Of a stretch of DNA of 64,000 bases, positions 49,379 to 60,412 are shown piece after piece (the stretch's first letter is position 1; every line of letters starts with the position of its first letter). Source of the stretch: Schizochytrium sp. CCTCC M209059. Lineage: Eukaryota > Sar > Bigyra > Thraustochytrida > Thraustochytriidae. A program made the translations under genes and the position numbers. The DNA lies in NCBI GenBank assembly GCA_000818945.1, contig KN805445.1:19852-83851 (forward strand). The letters run 5' to 3'. The notes under the pieces were generated by a model. It was not told the DNA's origin, searched no databases, and saw only the letters and a list, made by a program, of their open reading frames with translations.

Positions 49379-49907
49379 CTAGATGTCTGATCTAGGGCGG
49401 CGACGGTCACGACGGTTTTTGATAAAGCTTCGCACAGCTTTGGTCCAACCAACTCGAACATTCCCTTTAGACGGGAGGTAGAGTTGAAGGCATCTTCCGT
49501 AGGTTTGTTCGTCATAGTAATCCCAGATAAAACCTTTGAAGTCGCTGCTGTGCGTTTTCGGTCGCTTCTGCAGGTTCCCGACCCTGAAGGAACAGACGCA
49601 CACTATGAAAGGCCGATGCTTGATGGCCTTTGATGCTCAAGTAACGAGACATAAAGGCATTAGCATAGCTGTTGGTCAAATCAGAATTGTTGAGCGACCA
49701 TTGCCTGAACTTTGGCCAGAATGCATGTGATTCCACAATGCCTTGTCGTTTTGCGATGAAATCAGAAAGATGTCGTTCACAACGGAGTAATTGTTTTTCA
49801 TGTTTGGTTGTTGCAGCATACATATCACGCCTATCTAACAGCGAATGAATGCTCTGTTCTGCCGTCGCAGTCGTCGCGTCGCTTTCAGTCTCATCGATGA
49901 TCATCAT
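49379..49907 (-). pseudogene. Tyrosine-recombinase-like gene, N-terminal part (copy C)
   Basis: From the paired ATGs at 49907/49904 the frame reads MMIIDETESD, then AEQSIHSLL and the family segment AKRQGIVESHAFWPKFRQW to KGHQASAFHSVRLFLQ. This N-terminus shows where copy B should begin. After about 49600 the frame is lost; a second frame (49379-49603, SSDFKGFIWDYYDEQTYGR ... SFIKNRRDRRRPR) is protein-like but unlike copy B, so the copy is truncated or chimeric. Confidence 0.5.
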
Positions 49908-49914
49908 TGTGGTT

Positions 49915-50381
49915 TTGCCTCGGTGACCCTCTTCGTTGACATTTCTTTCTTGCGCCGGGGCCGGGCAAAATAGTAACGCGGCGTCACCAATACTTACCAC
50001 CACAATTTTCAAATTTGTCACGCCATACAAAACCCCTTGTCGGGGTGACATTTTTTCGCCGTCACTTTGTCATGACCAAACCCGAAATGACAATGGCCAT
50101 ACAATCGAGAGGCAAACTGTCATGGTTGCCGGAACTGTCAAGGTTTGCTCATGCAACATACTGAAGGTGTTATCCTGGGCCAGAAGGAAGGAAGGAGGGC
50201 CAAGCTCGAAAAGCCACAGAAAGCAGCACATTGCGCGGCATGTTTGTCGCTGACATTTTTTGGTCACCTCTGTCATGACGCCCCAAGTATCGTTGTAAGA
50301 GGCCAGCCACCCCATTCCATACCCAGTTAATTTAACGGTGCGTGATCGTGACCGGCTGGCCACTGCTGGCACTGCCCTGTA
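49915..50381. promoter_or_regulatory. Shared divergent promoter-like repeat, copy C
   Basis: Third copy of the repeat. About ten TGAC/GTCA half-sites occur in 400 bp, among them GTCACGCC, GGTGACATTTTTTCG, GTCACTTTGTCATGACC and CTGACATTTTTTGGTCACC. It lies between recombinase copy C (minus) and the intact EcKinase-like gene (plus). Confidence 0.6.
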
Positions 50382-52016
50382 ATGGCCATCATCGTGCTGG
50401 CTGCAACAACATGCAGGATTGCCAACTCCAGTTCAATGGAAAACTGGTTCTGTGAGTGTTTCGGAAAAGACGTAGGTGCTGATGATGAACTGGGCGACAG
50501 GGTGTTGTTCTCCGACAAAGCACGCATGGGCGCGACCCAGTCGAGTGCTTCGCAACCGCGAGAGCGGGGAGGAGGTGATGCTGTATCGCCTCCACCAGCA
50601 CAGCAACCAGGGGGGACGAGGGAGTCGACGATGAAGGCACTTCACAAGGATCCAGATGTCGACCGCCAAAGGATTATCAGCCTGCTCGGGCTTGTTGTTG
50701 GTGAGGGCGAGGACGAAGTGGTGTGGCTGGACAAGAGTCTTGGTTTGCAGTCAACATCCTTCGTTGCTCGTGGCAAGCGCTGGATTGGACGTGGCAAGCA
50801 ACCGGTAGTAGATCCTATGGCTGCAGAAAAAGGCACCGCCTTTGTCAAGGTACTCCCAAGGTGGTGTGTCATAGACATAATTGCGGAAATCAGAGAAGCT
50901 GCACGTGATGATGCTGAAAAGGCGGCACGTGCTTTGGGCAAGACGGAGGAGGAGGTGAAAGCTGCTGGTGAACAAGCCTTTGACGAAGTGGATGTGGTTG
51001 AAATCACGGAACCAAGTGTGCAGCTGGCTCGAGAACGACAAGTTTTGCGAGCCTGGCAGGCTGCTGAAGGAGCGGATGAGTTGAAGCTGCCAGATGACTC
51101 ATTGTTGGTGATTCCACGGCTGTATGACAACGTTGTCGTGGGGCCTGATTGTACAAGGGAAGAGGAAAAGCCAACAATGCTGGTGATGGAGGATCTTGTT
51201 GCAGCAGGATTTGAGGTCCGTAGCTACAAAGATGCAATTTCCGTCGAAGACGCAACTGCAGTTGCTAGTGCTCTAGCTGATTTCCACGCAGCTTTGTGGC
51301 GTATTCGGGAACGAATTGGGTTCGCCGACTCAGAGGCCGTGATGGTTCGGGCTCCAGGAGTGAAGAGAAAGCGGGGCCCTGGAAAATACACGACGATGCT
51401 GCGCCAGAGTTTGAATAAATTCAGGCAGGTAGAGGTTTACAAAAAACTTGTAGAAATGGTGGAGCCTGTTGTGCCCCATATCGTTGCTGCTGCTGGAGAC
51501 AAGGACGTGGAGCCCAAACTGCTCTGCCATGGAGACCCATGGGCACACAACGTGATGCTGCGGCGCGACAAATCTACCGGGAAGGTAAACGGTGTGGCAT
51601 TCGTGGATCTTGGCAACGTTAGGATGGCGCACCCGTTGGAGGACTTTTTCTGTTTTATTGGAACGATGTCAAGCAGAGAGGTTCTACAACGAAAGGTCTT
51701 CACCAAATCTACTACCGCTTATGAATACGATTCGAGGCTTTTGAGGCAAATATCTTTTAAAGATTTTGGCTTTGAGGACGACGTCGTTTGTAACCTATTC
51801 TCTTCCCAGGCAATAGAGCATGCAAGGGCAGTGATGCTGATTTACTTTTTCGACTCGGACATTTGGTGGGTAGCGAACTCATCCGGAAACCCAGAGCCCT
51901 CTGAGCGTCAGGCAGCTGCGTTTATGGCAACTGCAACTGTCTTGAGTAGACCGCGAAACGTCGACACTAGTCACAAGGATTCTCAAACCATGCCACTGCG
52001 GCAACGAAAGTATTAA
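50382..52016 (+). CDS. EcKinase/CHK-like small-molecule kinase, intact copy
   Basis: A 544-residue frame from the ATG at 50382; a second ATG at 50526 would start MGATQSS, which fits the myristoylation consensus and may be the true start. The N-lobe is interrupted by a helical Ala/Glu segment. LVMEDLVAAGFEVRSYKDAI and ALADFHAALWR are EcKinase-like, and the catalytic loop is LLCHGDPWAHNVML (His383-Gly-Asp, Asn in place). The metal-binding IDFQ is VDLGNVR here: Asp kept, rest altered. The C-lobe is complete. Similar in family, not closely in sequence, to the gene at 1870-3231. It faces recombinase copy C across the shared promoter repeat; the cargo role is inference. Confidence 0.75.
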   Translation: MAIIVLAATTCRIANSSSMENWFCECFGKDVGADDELGDRVLFSDKARMGATQSSASQPRERGGGDAVSPPPAQQPGGTRESTMKALHKDPDVDRQRIISLLGLVVGEGEDEVVWLDKSLGLQSTSFVARGKRWIGRGKQPVVDPMAAEKGTAFVKVLPRWCVIDIIAEIREAARDDAEKAARALGKTEEEVKAAGEQAFDEVDVVEITEPSVQLARERQVLRAWQAAEGADELKLPDDSLLVIPRLYDNVVVGPDCTREEEKPTMLVMEDLVAAGFEVRSYKDAISVEDATAVASALADFHAALWRIRERIGFADSEAVMVRAPGVKRKRGPGKYTTMLRQSLNKFRQVEVYKKLVEMVEPVVPHIVAAAGDKDVEPKLLCHGDPWAHNVMLRRDKSTGKVNGVAFVDLGNVRMAHPLEDFFCFIGTMSSREVLQRKVFTKSTTAYEYDSRLLRQISFKDFGFEDDVVCNLFSSQAIEHARAVMLIYFFDSDIWWVANSSGNPEPSERQAAAFMATATVLSRPRNVDTSHKDSQTMPLRQRKY

Positions 52017-52060
52017 ATTTTGGTAACGGTCTCACCATGTAAAGTGGAATAACGATACGC

Positions 52061-52765
52061 TTAGACTAAATCTTCTGCGATAGACTCAACAGATAGAGCA
52101 TGCACTTGCCCATCCGCACTGTCCTCCGCCAGTTGAGGCAACTGTTGCTGAAAGTTCCGCGCAGCTTCAGAGTTCAGATCATCACCAAAGTACTTCTTGA
52201 ACAGGGCATAAGCGCCAGCAGTCATGAGCCTTTCAAGAGTATCGATGCATGGACAGCCAAGTCGACGGCAGCGTTCGTCATCTTTTCTCCCGGAGAACAT
52301 GTCTTCACGACATGAACCTTTCGAGTTTCCAAGCTGTGTAGCACGATCTTGATAGTCACCGAGCACGGATACCGCGCCTTCAAACCTCGACAGGTACGCT
52401 TCTGTCGATGCAGGTGCACCTACCCCGGTCTCCCAACTGCTGCGCATTCGACTTGAGTTGTTCATTTCAAAAAGATCCGCGAAATCGCAAGACTCGAAGA
52501 AGTGGGTGGATCGATCGTCAGCACGTTGCTTCTTCAGCCAGCGCTCTAAAAAAAGAAGAACGCGGAGCAGATTGAGCGATATTCTACCATTGGTTGAATT
52601 TGTCCTGATCGCCAAATGAAAAGAACGGAGCGAATTGAACAATCCTTTCCCATTGTTTGGAATCATTCTGACTGCCAAGAAATTGCAGGTCGCGATGAAG
52701 TGCTTGCATAATCGATCGATCGATCGATCGATCGTTCGGCGACATGTTGGTCGAGAAGCCAACAT
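52061..52765 (-). CDS. Hypothetical protein
   Basis: A 234-residue frame from the ATG at 52765. The C-terminal half (RRLGCPCIDTLERLMTAGAY ... FKKYFGDDLNSEAARNFQQQL ... VHALSVESIAEDLV) looks protein-like and helical; the N-terminal half runs through an ATCG microsatellite and AT-rich DNA, so the true start may be the later ATG before RSSWETGVG. No family recognised. It is convergent with the EcKinase-like gene. Confidence 0.35.
   Translation of the reverse strand: MLASRPTCRRTIDRSIDRLCKHFIATCNFLAVRMIPNNGKGLFNSLRSFHLAIRTNSTNGRISLNLLRVLLFLERWLKKQRADDRSTHFFESCDFADLFEMNNSSRMRSSWETGVGAPASTEAYLSRFEGAVSVLGDYQDRATQLGNSKGSCREDMFSGRKDDERCRRLGCPCIDTLERLMTAGAYALFKKYFGDDLNSEAARNFQQQLPQLAEDSADGQVHALSVESIAEDLV
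52711..52734. repeat. ATCG tetranucleotide repeat (6 units)
   Basis: Six perfect ATCG units; the unit is self-complementary, so the tract can form a hairpin. Confidence 0.9.
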
Positions 52766-52895
52766 TTGGAGAAAAACAATCGTGACCAATCCTTCTTGAT
52801 TGAATTTGTTCTGATAACTAAGATCTTAGAGAGAAATGCAAACTTTGTCTATCACAGTCATTTGATTGATCGTCACGACGATCGATCCAATTCGG

Positions 52896-52920
52896 CGGAT
52901 GCGGTGCCGCACCGCATCCG
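52896..52920. repeat. 25-base near-perfect palindrome
   Basis: CGGATGCGGTGC, one C, then GCACCGCATCCG: 12-base arms with a single-base centre, at the right edge of the island. Confidence 0.85.
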
Positions 52921-54335
52921 AGAAAAATAAAGAACGAGGAACAGCCTATAGCTCATTGGAAAACATCGCCATTGATGTTTTACCTGCAGTGCGATTGCTG
53001 TGACCTTGGCCTAGCTCACCCACCTACATCAGCCAGCTAGGCCAAGCCCAGAAGAACTCCAGCCTCAAGGCAAAATTAGTAAAAGCGACCATGGCAAAAA
53101 AGAAAATGTTTTTCACCGAGAAAAAAGAAGTTGAAAAGAAAATCGTAATTAGGCTCGCCTCATCCATTGATCGATGAAGAACTCGTCGCGGCCTGTCCTG
53201 TCCGGCTCTCGCCTCCTCGCCCGCCGGCCTGCCTCCTTCGTCCCCCCCTCTCCTTTCCTCTTCCCGCCGCTGCGCTTTCCGGGAAGCGCGCCCCGTGCAT
53301 CCGCACCCACCATGACCTTCATAGCATACACGTACGTACGCATGCACGCGTCCACGTACGCTGCAGCTGCACACTCGCGGCGACGCCCCAGGATACCGCC
53401 ATCTCGTACGCCACCCGACCTGCCCCGGGCCGTCCGGCGCAGCCTGAGCGGCCTCGGCGCGATCGCGTTCCATCGCGCTCGATCCTCCGCCCATCGCTCG
53501 AGCGAGGATCGAACCAAGGCGAGAAGGAATTCGCGGGAGATCCACCCGCCCGGCACGGTCAGCGCGGCATTCTTCGCTTCGTCTCTCTCTCTCTCCCTCT
53601 TTTGCGAGGCAGGAGGGCGCGTCAGGGCCAGGGATCGCATCCGTGCGGATTCGCGGGAGATCCAGCTTCTGCACCCGGCTGTTTGTTTGTCTGTCTCGTC
53701 GGGTCTGTCTGTCTGTTTGTCGAGGCTGCGACTGCGACGCGGAGGGCGAGCTCAAGCAGCGCGGAGCCCACGATGATGGTCTTCGCGTGCAGCGCAGCGC
53801 ATCCCCGGGCTGCATGCGCAGGCAAGGAACCTTCGAGGAAAGGGAGGGAAAGGAAGATGCAGGAAGGCGCGGCGGTCGTGTCGGCTGCGGTGTCTCGACG
53901 GTCTCCATTCCACGGTAGCAAAGTCGGCTTCTTCCCCTCTCCCTCTCGTGATTCGGATTTTCCTATGGATTCAGTTGACGATCGATTGTGTGAGGTGAGA
54001 CAGGTTCTGAGAGAGCACCACCTCGCCGCTTCGCTTCGCTTCGCTTCGCATCGCATCGCAGTGCCTGCTTGTGTGCAACGCGACTGCGACGTGCGAGGTG
54101 CTTCCCGGTGATGCATAGATGGACAAAATAATTCGCATGGAATCCGCAGCGTCCTCCAGCAGCAGCAGCAGCAGGCCGTAAGCCACTTGGAACCGAGCTC
54201 GATCAAGCGATCGATTGAGGGTGAGAAGTGCTGGCCGAGGCGCGTCTCCGACGTGAGCTCCTTTCCTTTCACAGAGTCCTTGCCTTGCCTCCGCTCACTT
54301 TCGGCGCAGAGTCCGCCCCCCCCCCCCGGGGCCCC

Positions 54336-54390
54336 NNNNNNNNNNNNNNNNNNNNNNNNNNNNNNNNNNNNNNNNNNNNNNNNNNNNNNN
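54336..54390. other. Assembly gap (55 N)
   Basis: A run of 55 N flanked on both sides by poly-C (CCCC and a 13-C run). The true length of the missing sequence is unknown. Confidence 0.98.
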
Positions 54391-55011
54391 CCCCCCCCCC
54401 CCCGGGACCCCTCCGCTTGCTTCACCGCGGCTGCTGCCGCGCACGGTCGAGTCCTTAACAGCGAGGTTCTCGGCCACGGATTGAAGCGGGAAGGGGTGGA
54501 GACAAGAATCGTAGTCGGTGCGTGGATGGATCCTGGCTGCTGACGGTTTGCGAAGAGGAGAGGATACGGTGATGAAAAGAGGCTGGCGGCCGTTTGCGCT
54601 CGGGAGTCCCGCCGTCGCGGCGAGGAGAGAACGAGGGGGAAAGGCGGATCAATCGGCGGCCTTTCAGTTGATTCGTACCGCCTCCCGGCGCGGCGTCGGC
54701 ATTGCACCGACCAGCAAACCAAGCAAACAATCGATCAATCGTCTTCTTCTTCTTCTTCTTCTTCTTCTTCCCTTTTCCATTTCCTTTTCCTTTGAAGGTG
54801 TTTTCTTTCTTTCTTTTTCTTTCTTTCTTTCTTTTTTCCCCCACGCCCCCTCCACACCTGCCATCCTCGTGGGGGTATAGTGGTGCGGGGGACCTTGGGA
54901 GGGTGAATTGAGGGCATTTTTACGGAAAAGTGTACGCCGGAGGAGAGGCCGTGAGACCGAGCAACTTTTTTTCTTTTCTTTTCTTTTCTTTTGGCCCTCC
55001 TTTCCTTTTTC

Positions 55012-55042
<31 letters not shown>

Positions 55043-55044
55043 TC
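55012..55044. repeat. TTTC tetranucleotide repeat
   Basis: Eight TTTC units, following a TTTTC-type run from about 54967. Similar TTTC tracts occur near 54810-54835 and 59330-59360. Confidence 0.85.
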
Positions 55045-55420
55045 CAGGATCTCCCACATTCCGAAGGATGTGATGGCGGCAGCGGCCTCCTGCCAGCCAG
55101 AGCGAATGCGTACGGCATCCAGTAACTGCGGGCATGGAAGACTCTTCGCGGACGGTGCAGAAACCAACGCCGAAGCTGCAGCTGATTCGAACGACAGCGA
55201 AAGCGACCGAAGGAAATTGCGCTGGCAAGGCGCGTCAGGGCTGCTGCTTTGCACCGTCGTGCGCTCCTTGTCTTCCTTTCCTACTTCTTTTCTCTTCTGG
55301 GCCGGCCGGTCTCTCTGTAGAGTCTGTCTAGTAGACTAGTGCTTACTAACTGTAAGTATAGAACAAATATACCTCGAGAAAGGGAGGACTCGGGATTCAC
55401 AAACCAAACAACCCATCATG

Positions 55421-55480
55421 AGTAAAGGAAGGAAGGCAGGAAGGCAGGAAGAAAGGAAGGAAGGAAGGAAGGAAGGCGAG
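55421..55480. repeat. GGAA/GGCA repeat
   Basis: AAGG units with GGCAGGAA variants on a purine-only strand. Confidence 0.8.
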
Positions 55481-57176
55481 CGTGTGTGCGAGTGATTTAA
55501 GGCTAGCGTGGTTATATTATTCGATCTTTCATTGGTGCCCGGCCGCTTCTTGCTGACGTTGCGCAGCTGCTGCGGCTGCGGCCATGGCGGCTGGAGGCTG
55601 GAGTTCGTAAATCAGGCCAGAGGAGACAAGCGATCATGCGACAAGTTGATCAGCTAGCAAGCCAACACGCGAGCTAGCGAGCGAACCTGCAAATGTGTTG
55701 CGAAGCGCTGTTTCGCGGACGAATTCGGACCCGAAAATAAGGAACGTCACGAGCAGCAGTAGCTTCGGCTCCTGAACCCGAATTCTTTCGCGATTCGTGC
55801 TGGTCGCCCGTTCTCAATTCTGCTGTGCTTATTCACGCCTCCCTCTTATTTTATCCCTGCTTCGCTCTCCAGCTGTGAGAACTAAACATGCTGTGAGCCC
55901 TTCTTTTTTTTTTTTTTAAGAGACGTTACGTCGCGGTTCTAGCCTAGCTCAAAATATGTCATCCCAAGCTGCCGCAGAGACTGGCATGTTTCGCGTTCAT
56001 GACCCCAAGATCCACCAGGAATTGGTCGCAGTAGCGCAGAGACGGAAAAAGGGGTTTTAGAATGGGAGGCAGAAGCTTGATTGAATCGAAATAAAATTTT
56101 CATTTGCGAGACCGTTCTTTTGATCGGTGTGCAGCACGTGCGATAGATCTTCCGGAGAACACCGAATGATACCGCCAAGAACGGTCCAATTGCCAGTACG
56201 CAGGAAGGACTGACTGATCCTTCTTCAAAGTTCGAAGTATCCTCTCATTCATTCATACTTTTTTCTTTCCACACGTTTTCCTGTATTCTTTGTAGCATAC
56301 GCTGGCAAGGGCCATTGTGGCAGGTGCTGTGGCCAAAGACCGTGTATGTTCCGGCCATGCCGCTCCATTGCAGCCCGTACATTGTTAAAAAAAAACTTTA
56401 CCTTGCCTCGAAAGATACGAAGCTCTACGTTGATTAGTGTGAATCCCGCATGCATTTCCAAATCTTTATTTCAGCAGCGAAAGCTGCGGCGGCCTTCTTA
56501 CAGCGTTGCGCCTTGAGCTACGACCCGGGGTGCTGCGCATCGCGAGAGCTCTATTGCGACGCTCTGACGCTCTGCAGGAGTTCATGTCTGGCTACATTCT
56601 ACCTGAGAGACGCACGCTTTCTATCTTGCTTTCGATGTTTAAATAAATTTGACCGATCGATCGATTGATTGCTCTGTTCGCCAGGCCCCGAGGTTCTTCG
56701 CCGGATAGAGGTTGTACTTCGCATCTTGGACCGGGCAAGGCCAGGAGACCCGTCGAGACGTACGAAGAAGAACGTGAGGGCAAGCAAGGCTCTCTCTGCT
56801 GCAACTGCTGCGCGGCCCATGTAGCCAGTGCAGCTGGCTGGCTGGTGTGGCTTCGGCCGCCAGCTCTTTCGAGTGGGGACAATCGCCTCCCCTCTGCGGC
56901 GGAGTGGCGCGGTCCGGGCCCGACACGGGTCTTCTATCCTCGGTCCGCTGTCCGAGCTCACGCATGCATCGCCCAGATCATAGTAGGGGGTTGATCGCTG
57001 TGCTGGAAACCTAAGGCCCAGTTTTCTTGGCGACGATGGCAAGGTTTGCGTCGATAGCACGATCAGCTGCGCTCGTCTGAGAGCAGGCGGCGGTCCGGCG
57101 AGGATCCCCTCGACCAGCCGTCAGTCACGCCCGAATCGATTGGGTTCAAGGTGAAGAAGCCGCACCTCGAAAGATG

Positions 57177-57208
57177 AGGGAGGGAGGGAGGGAGGGAGGG
57201 AGGGAGGT
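57177..57208. repeat. GGGA repeat, G-quadruplex-prone
   Basis: Seven or eight consecutive GGGA units on the plus strand; four GGG runs with one-base loops are enough for a G-quadruplex. Confidence 0.85.
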
Positions 57209-57313
57209 GGGAGACTCGAAGCCAGAGAGGGAGGGAGCCAGGCTGGAACGTACGTGCATTTGCGTTTGCGTGTGCGGTTGCCTTTGCGTAGTCCTCGTCG
57301 GCGAGGCGTCTGC

Positions 57314-57678
57314 AGAGTAGAGTAGAGCAGAGCAGAGCAGAGCAGAGCAGAGCAGAGCAGAGCAGAGCAGAGCAGAGCAGAGCAGAGCAGAGCAGAGCAG
57401 AGCAGAGCAGAGCAGAGCAGAGCAGAGCAGAGCAGAGCAGAGCAGAGCAGAGCAGAGCAGAGCAGAGCAGAGCAGAGCAGAGCAGAGCAGAGCAGAGCAG
57501 AGCAGAGCAGAGCAGAGCAGAGCAGAGCAGAGCAGAGCAGAGCAGAGCAGAGCAGAGCAGAGCAGAGCAGAGCAGAGCAGAGCAGAGCAGAGCAGAGCAG
57601 AGCAGAGCAGAGCAGAGCAGAGCAGAGCAGAGCAGAGCAGAGCAGAGCAGAGCAGAGCAGAGCAGAGCAGAGCAGAGC
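57314..57678. repeat. AGAGC pentanucleotide microsatellite, 73 units
   Basis: 365 bases: two AGAGT units followed by 71 perfect AGAGC units. The opposite strand (GCTCT) has no stop codon in any frame and so gives long Leu-Leu-Cys-Ser-Ala frames of 277 and 312 residues, which are artefacts. Confidence 0.97.
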
Positions 57679-59839
57679 TCAGCTGGACCGGCCGGACAGT
57701 GGAGTGGCGGCGGGCCACAGGAGGAGCGCGTGAAGGACCCCGCAGATAAGCCCCTCCCTCCACGCAGTGGGGACACTTTGTAGCGGGGTGGCTGTCCAGC
57801 CAGCGGTGGGGCGTGGCTGGGGGAGGAAGAAAAATCGCAGTGGCCCTGCGTGTAGAAGAGGGGATGAGACACGCGGCAGCAGCAGCCAGGAGTGGCCGGG
57901 GCAGACAGGTAGGCAGTTCGAACACAAGAGCTTCCCTGCCGGAAGACGATCCGACCACCCTTCCTATGGCCAGCACCATGCCTCACTACCACTGTCTGCA
58001 CCAGCGATGAGACCTGCGAGGCTGCGAAGTTGGCCGTGCCGCACGGGCTGCGGGCAGCAGCGATGCGATGCTGATTTCCGATGGACCGGCCGTGGGGAAG
58101 AAATAACTTCCAAGTTAAAAAAAAAGAAAACAGAAAAGAAAAGAAAAGAAAAGAAAAACCAAAAAGAAGAAAAAGAAGAAAAAGAAAGTAGGCCTAGCCT
58201 GCCCCGGCCTTACCACATACTACTATACCCGAGTCGTGCACTACAACAAGAACAACAACTTGAAGAAGAGGTCGATGGATGAGGCCGCCTTCGACAATCT
58301 TCGACGGATCGAGCGGTGGCACGAAGCTCCCGCCTGCTGCAGCGCGGCCGGTCCCGTCGGTTCGGGTCCGGCTTCGTGGCTTTCGACTTCCGAGCGAGCG
58401 GCCGCAGCCGGCCCGAGCAAGCAAACCTACCTGCCTGGCCGAGTCCTGGCTGCCGGTTCTCACGCAGCCCAGCCCAAGCGAGCCAAGGACGCCCCGCGGC
58501 CCGAGCGACGCGACGCCTGGCCTTGCCGCTGCGGCGCGAGACTGGCATATCCGACGGTGCGTGCGAGGTGTACTTTGCGTAGCTTAGCAGCACCAACACG
58601 AATTCAATGCGAGGCTCGCGATCTTTGCTGGGCCTGGTTTCATCACATGATCGTGCGCTCTGTCCTCACCACGCGATGACGAGGACGCGGAGCGACAACA
58701 CGTGGACCGGACCGGGGAGGCTGGACGTGCCGCGTCGCGCCTTGGGTTCTCGAGTAGGGCGGGACCCTAAGAAGGAAGGAAGGAAGGAAGTAAGTAAGTA
58801 AGTAATGAAGCGCCCTTCCTTCGTTCGTTCGTTCGTTCGGTCGTTCGTTCGTTTATACCAACCACGCCCGCTGCGTTCCTTAGAAATCCTCGCAGGTCTG
58901 ATGCGCTCAGTACAGCGCATCGCATCGCAGCGCATCGCCTCGATTCCGTTGGTTTCATTTCGTTCGTTGTGATTCATTCCTCTTCATTCATTCGTTCGTT
59001 TATTCGTCTCTCGCGTCGCTCTGGACGCCCGCGTGCGCGGCGGGATTTAAGAAAAAAGAGGGACGCGGGAGCCGCAAGCGGCAGTGCAGTCGGGATCTTC
59101 CTTTCTTTGCTCGGCATGGCCGATGGATCGGCCGCCAGTTACCGGCTGCGGCCACTGCGGCTTGGCGGCCTGCTCGGTCGCTCCAGCGGCCGGGCGATTG
59201 ACGGCTCGTGGTGGTCTCGCCGCAGCGCAGGTGGCCTCGCTCATGCAGGAATGGATGCTCGATCATCCATCCTTGCGCTCGCTTTTCTTTTCTTTTTCTT
59301 TGATCTTTTCTATTTTCTTTCTTTTTCAAGCTTTTCTATCTTCTTTCTTTCTTTCTCTCTCGTGTTCGAAAAACAAATTGATTCAGACCCGGCAGCGGAC
59401 TAATGAACGAGAGCTTGTTTGTTTTCAAACCCACGCAACTTTCAAACCGCTCAGCGGCCAGTGCGCAGCGTCCCGCGCCGCGGGCACCTTGAATCGCGGC
59501 AGCCCTGGCCGCACCAGCACCGGCACCAGCAGCCGCATCCGCAGCCGCGATCTGCCCCCTCCTGCCTCCCGCAACCCCCGCCCGCTCACTCGCTCGCTCG
59601 CTCGCTCGCGCGCGCGCCAGTGACCGCAGCCGCGCCTCGAGGCCGCTCGCCGGGTCCAGAGAGGCCCTCCCTCGCTCCTTTCCTTTCTGCCTCCCTCGCG
59701 AGCCGCCGCCACTCGCACGGGGCGAGCGGAGCGGCAGTGGCAGCGGCAGCGGCAGCAGCTGCGCCGCTCGGATCAGCCGCCGCGGCGCCTGGCGGGCGTT
59801 GCTTTCTTTGTCCTGCCTCGAAGTTCTCTGTTTGCGCTC

Positions 59840-59872
59840 CGTCTGTCTGTCTGTCTGTCTGTCTGTCTGTTC
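59840..59872. repeat. GTCT tetranucleotide repeat
   Basis: Eight near-perfect GTCT units within the gene-poor region. Confidence 0.85.
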
Positions 59873-60354
59873 AAAGATTGCTCGTATACGTACGTAGTAC
59901 ACTGCAGTTCAAAATCGCCTCGGGCCTGACTCGGCCGGTCGCCCTGGGCCTCCCTCCCTCCCTCCCTCCCTCTCTCTCGCTCGCTCCCGCGGTGGTGCCG
60001 CAGCGGGCGAGCGGGCGAGCGGGCAAACCCGAATCGCGCAGGGCCTGCGAGCGAGCGAGCGAGCGAGCGAGGCGTGCCCTCCCTCCCCCCGTCGCTTCGA
60101 GCGAGCGAAGTTCGAAGGTCGTACGGTCGCAGGCAGCAGGCAGCAGGCAGCAGGCAGGCAGGCAGGCAGGACCACGAGGCGGCGGTGCGGCTTCGCAGCG
60201 GCTGGTGTGGCTTGGTCGACGGGTCGCTCGGTCGGTCGTCAGTCCTTCGGCTGGTCGATTCAAACATCCTCCCCTCCTTGGTTGCCTTCATTCTTCCCCG
60301 CTCCATTCCACTTTTCGAAACCAGGCGCTTTCCCTGCCTGCCTGGTTGCCTTCT

Positions 60355-60412
60355 TTCCTTCCTTCCTTCCTTCCTCCCTTCTTTCTTTCTTTCTTTCTTT
60401 CTTTCTTCTTTC
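60355..60412. repeat. TTCC/TTTC tract
   Basis: TTCC units followed by TTTC units on a pyrimidine-only strand, about 0.8 kb upstream of the next gene. Confidence 0.85.

Noticed and set aside
53024..54722. Overlapping frames of 294, 314 and 366 residues around the assembly gap
   Set aside because: Low complexity, cross N bases, and equally open on both strands.
57063..58001. Minus-strand open frames of 312 and 277 residues with Leu-Leu-Cys-Ser-Ala repeats
   Set aside because: They are translations of the AGAGC microsatellite, which lacks stops in every frame of that strand; flanks show no protein family.
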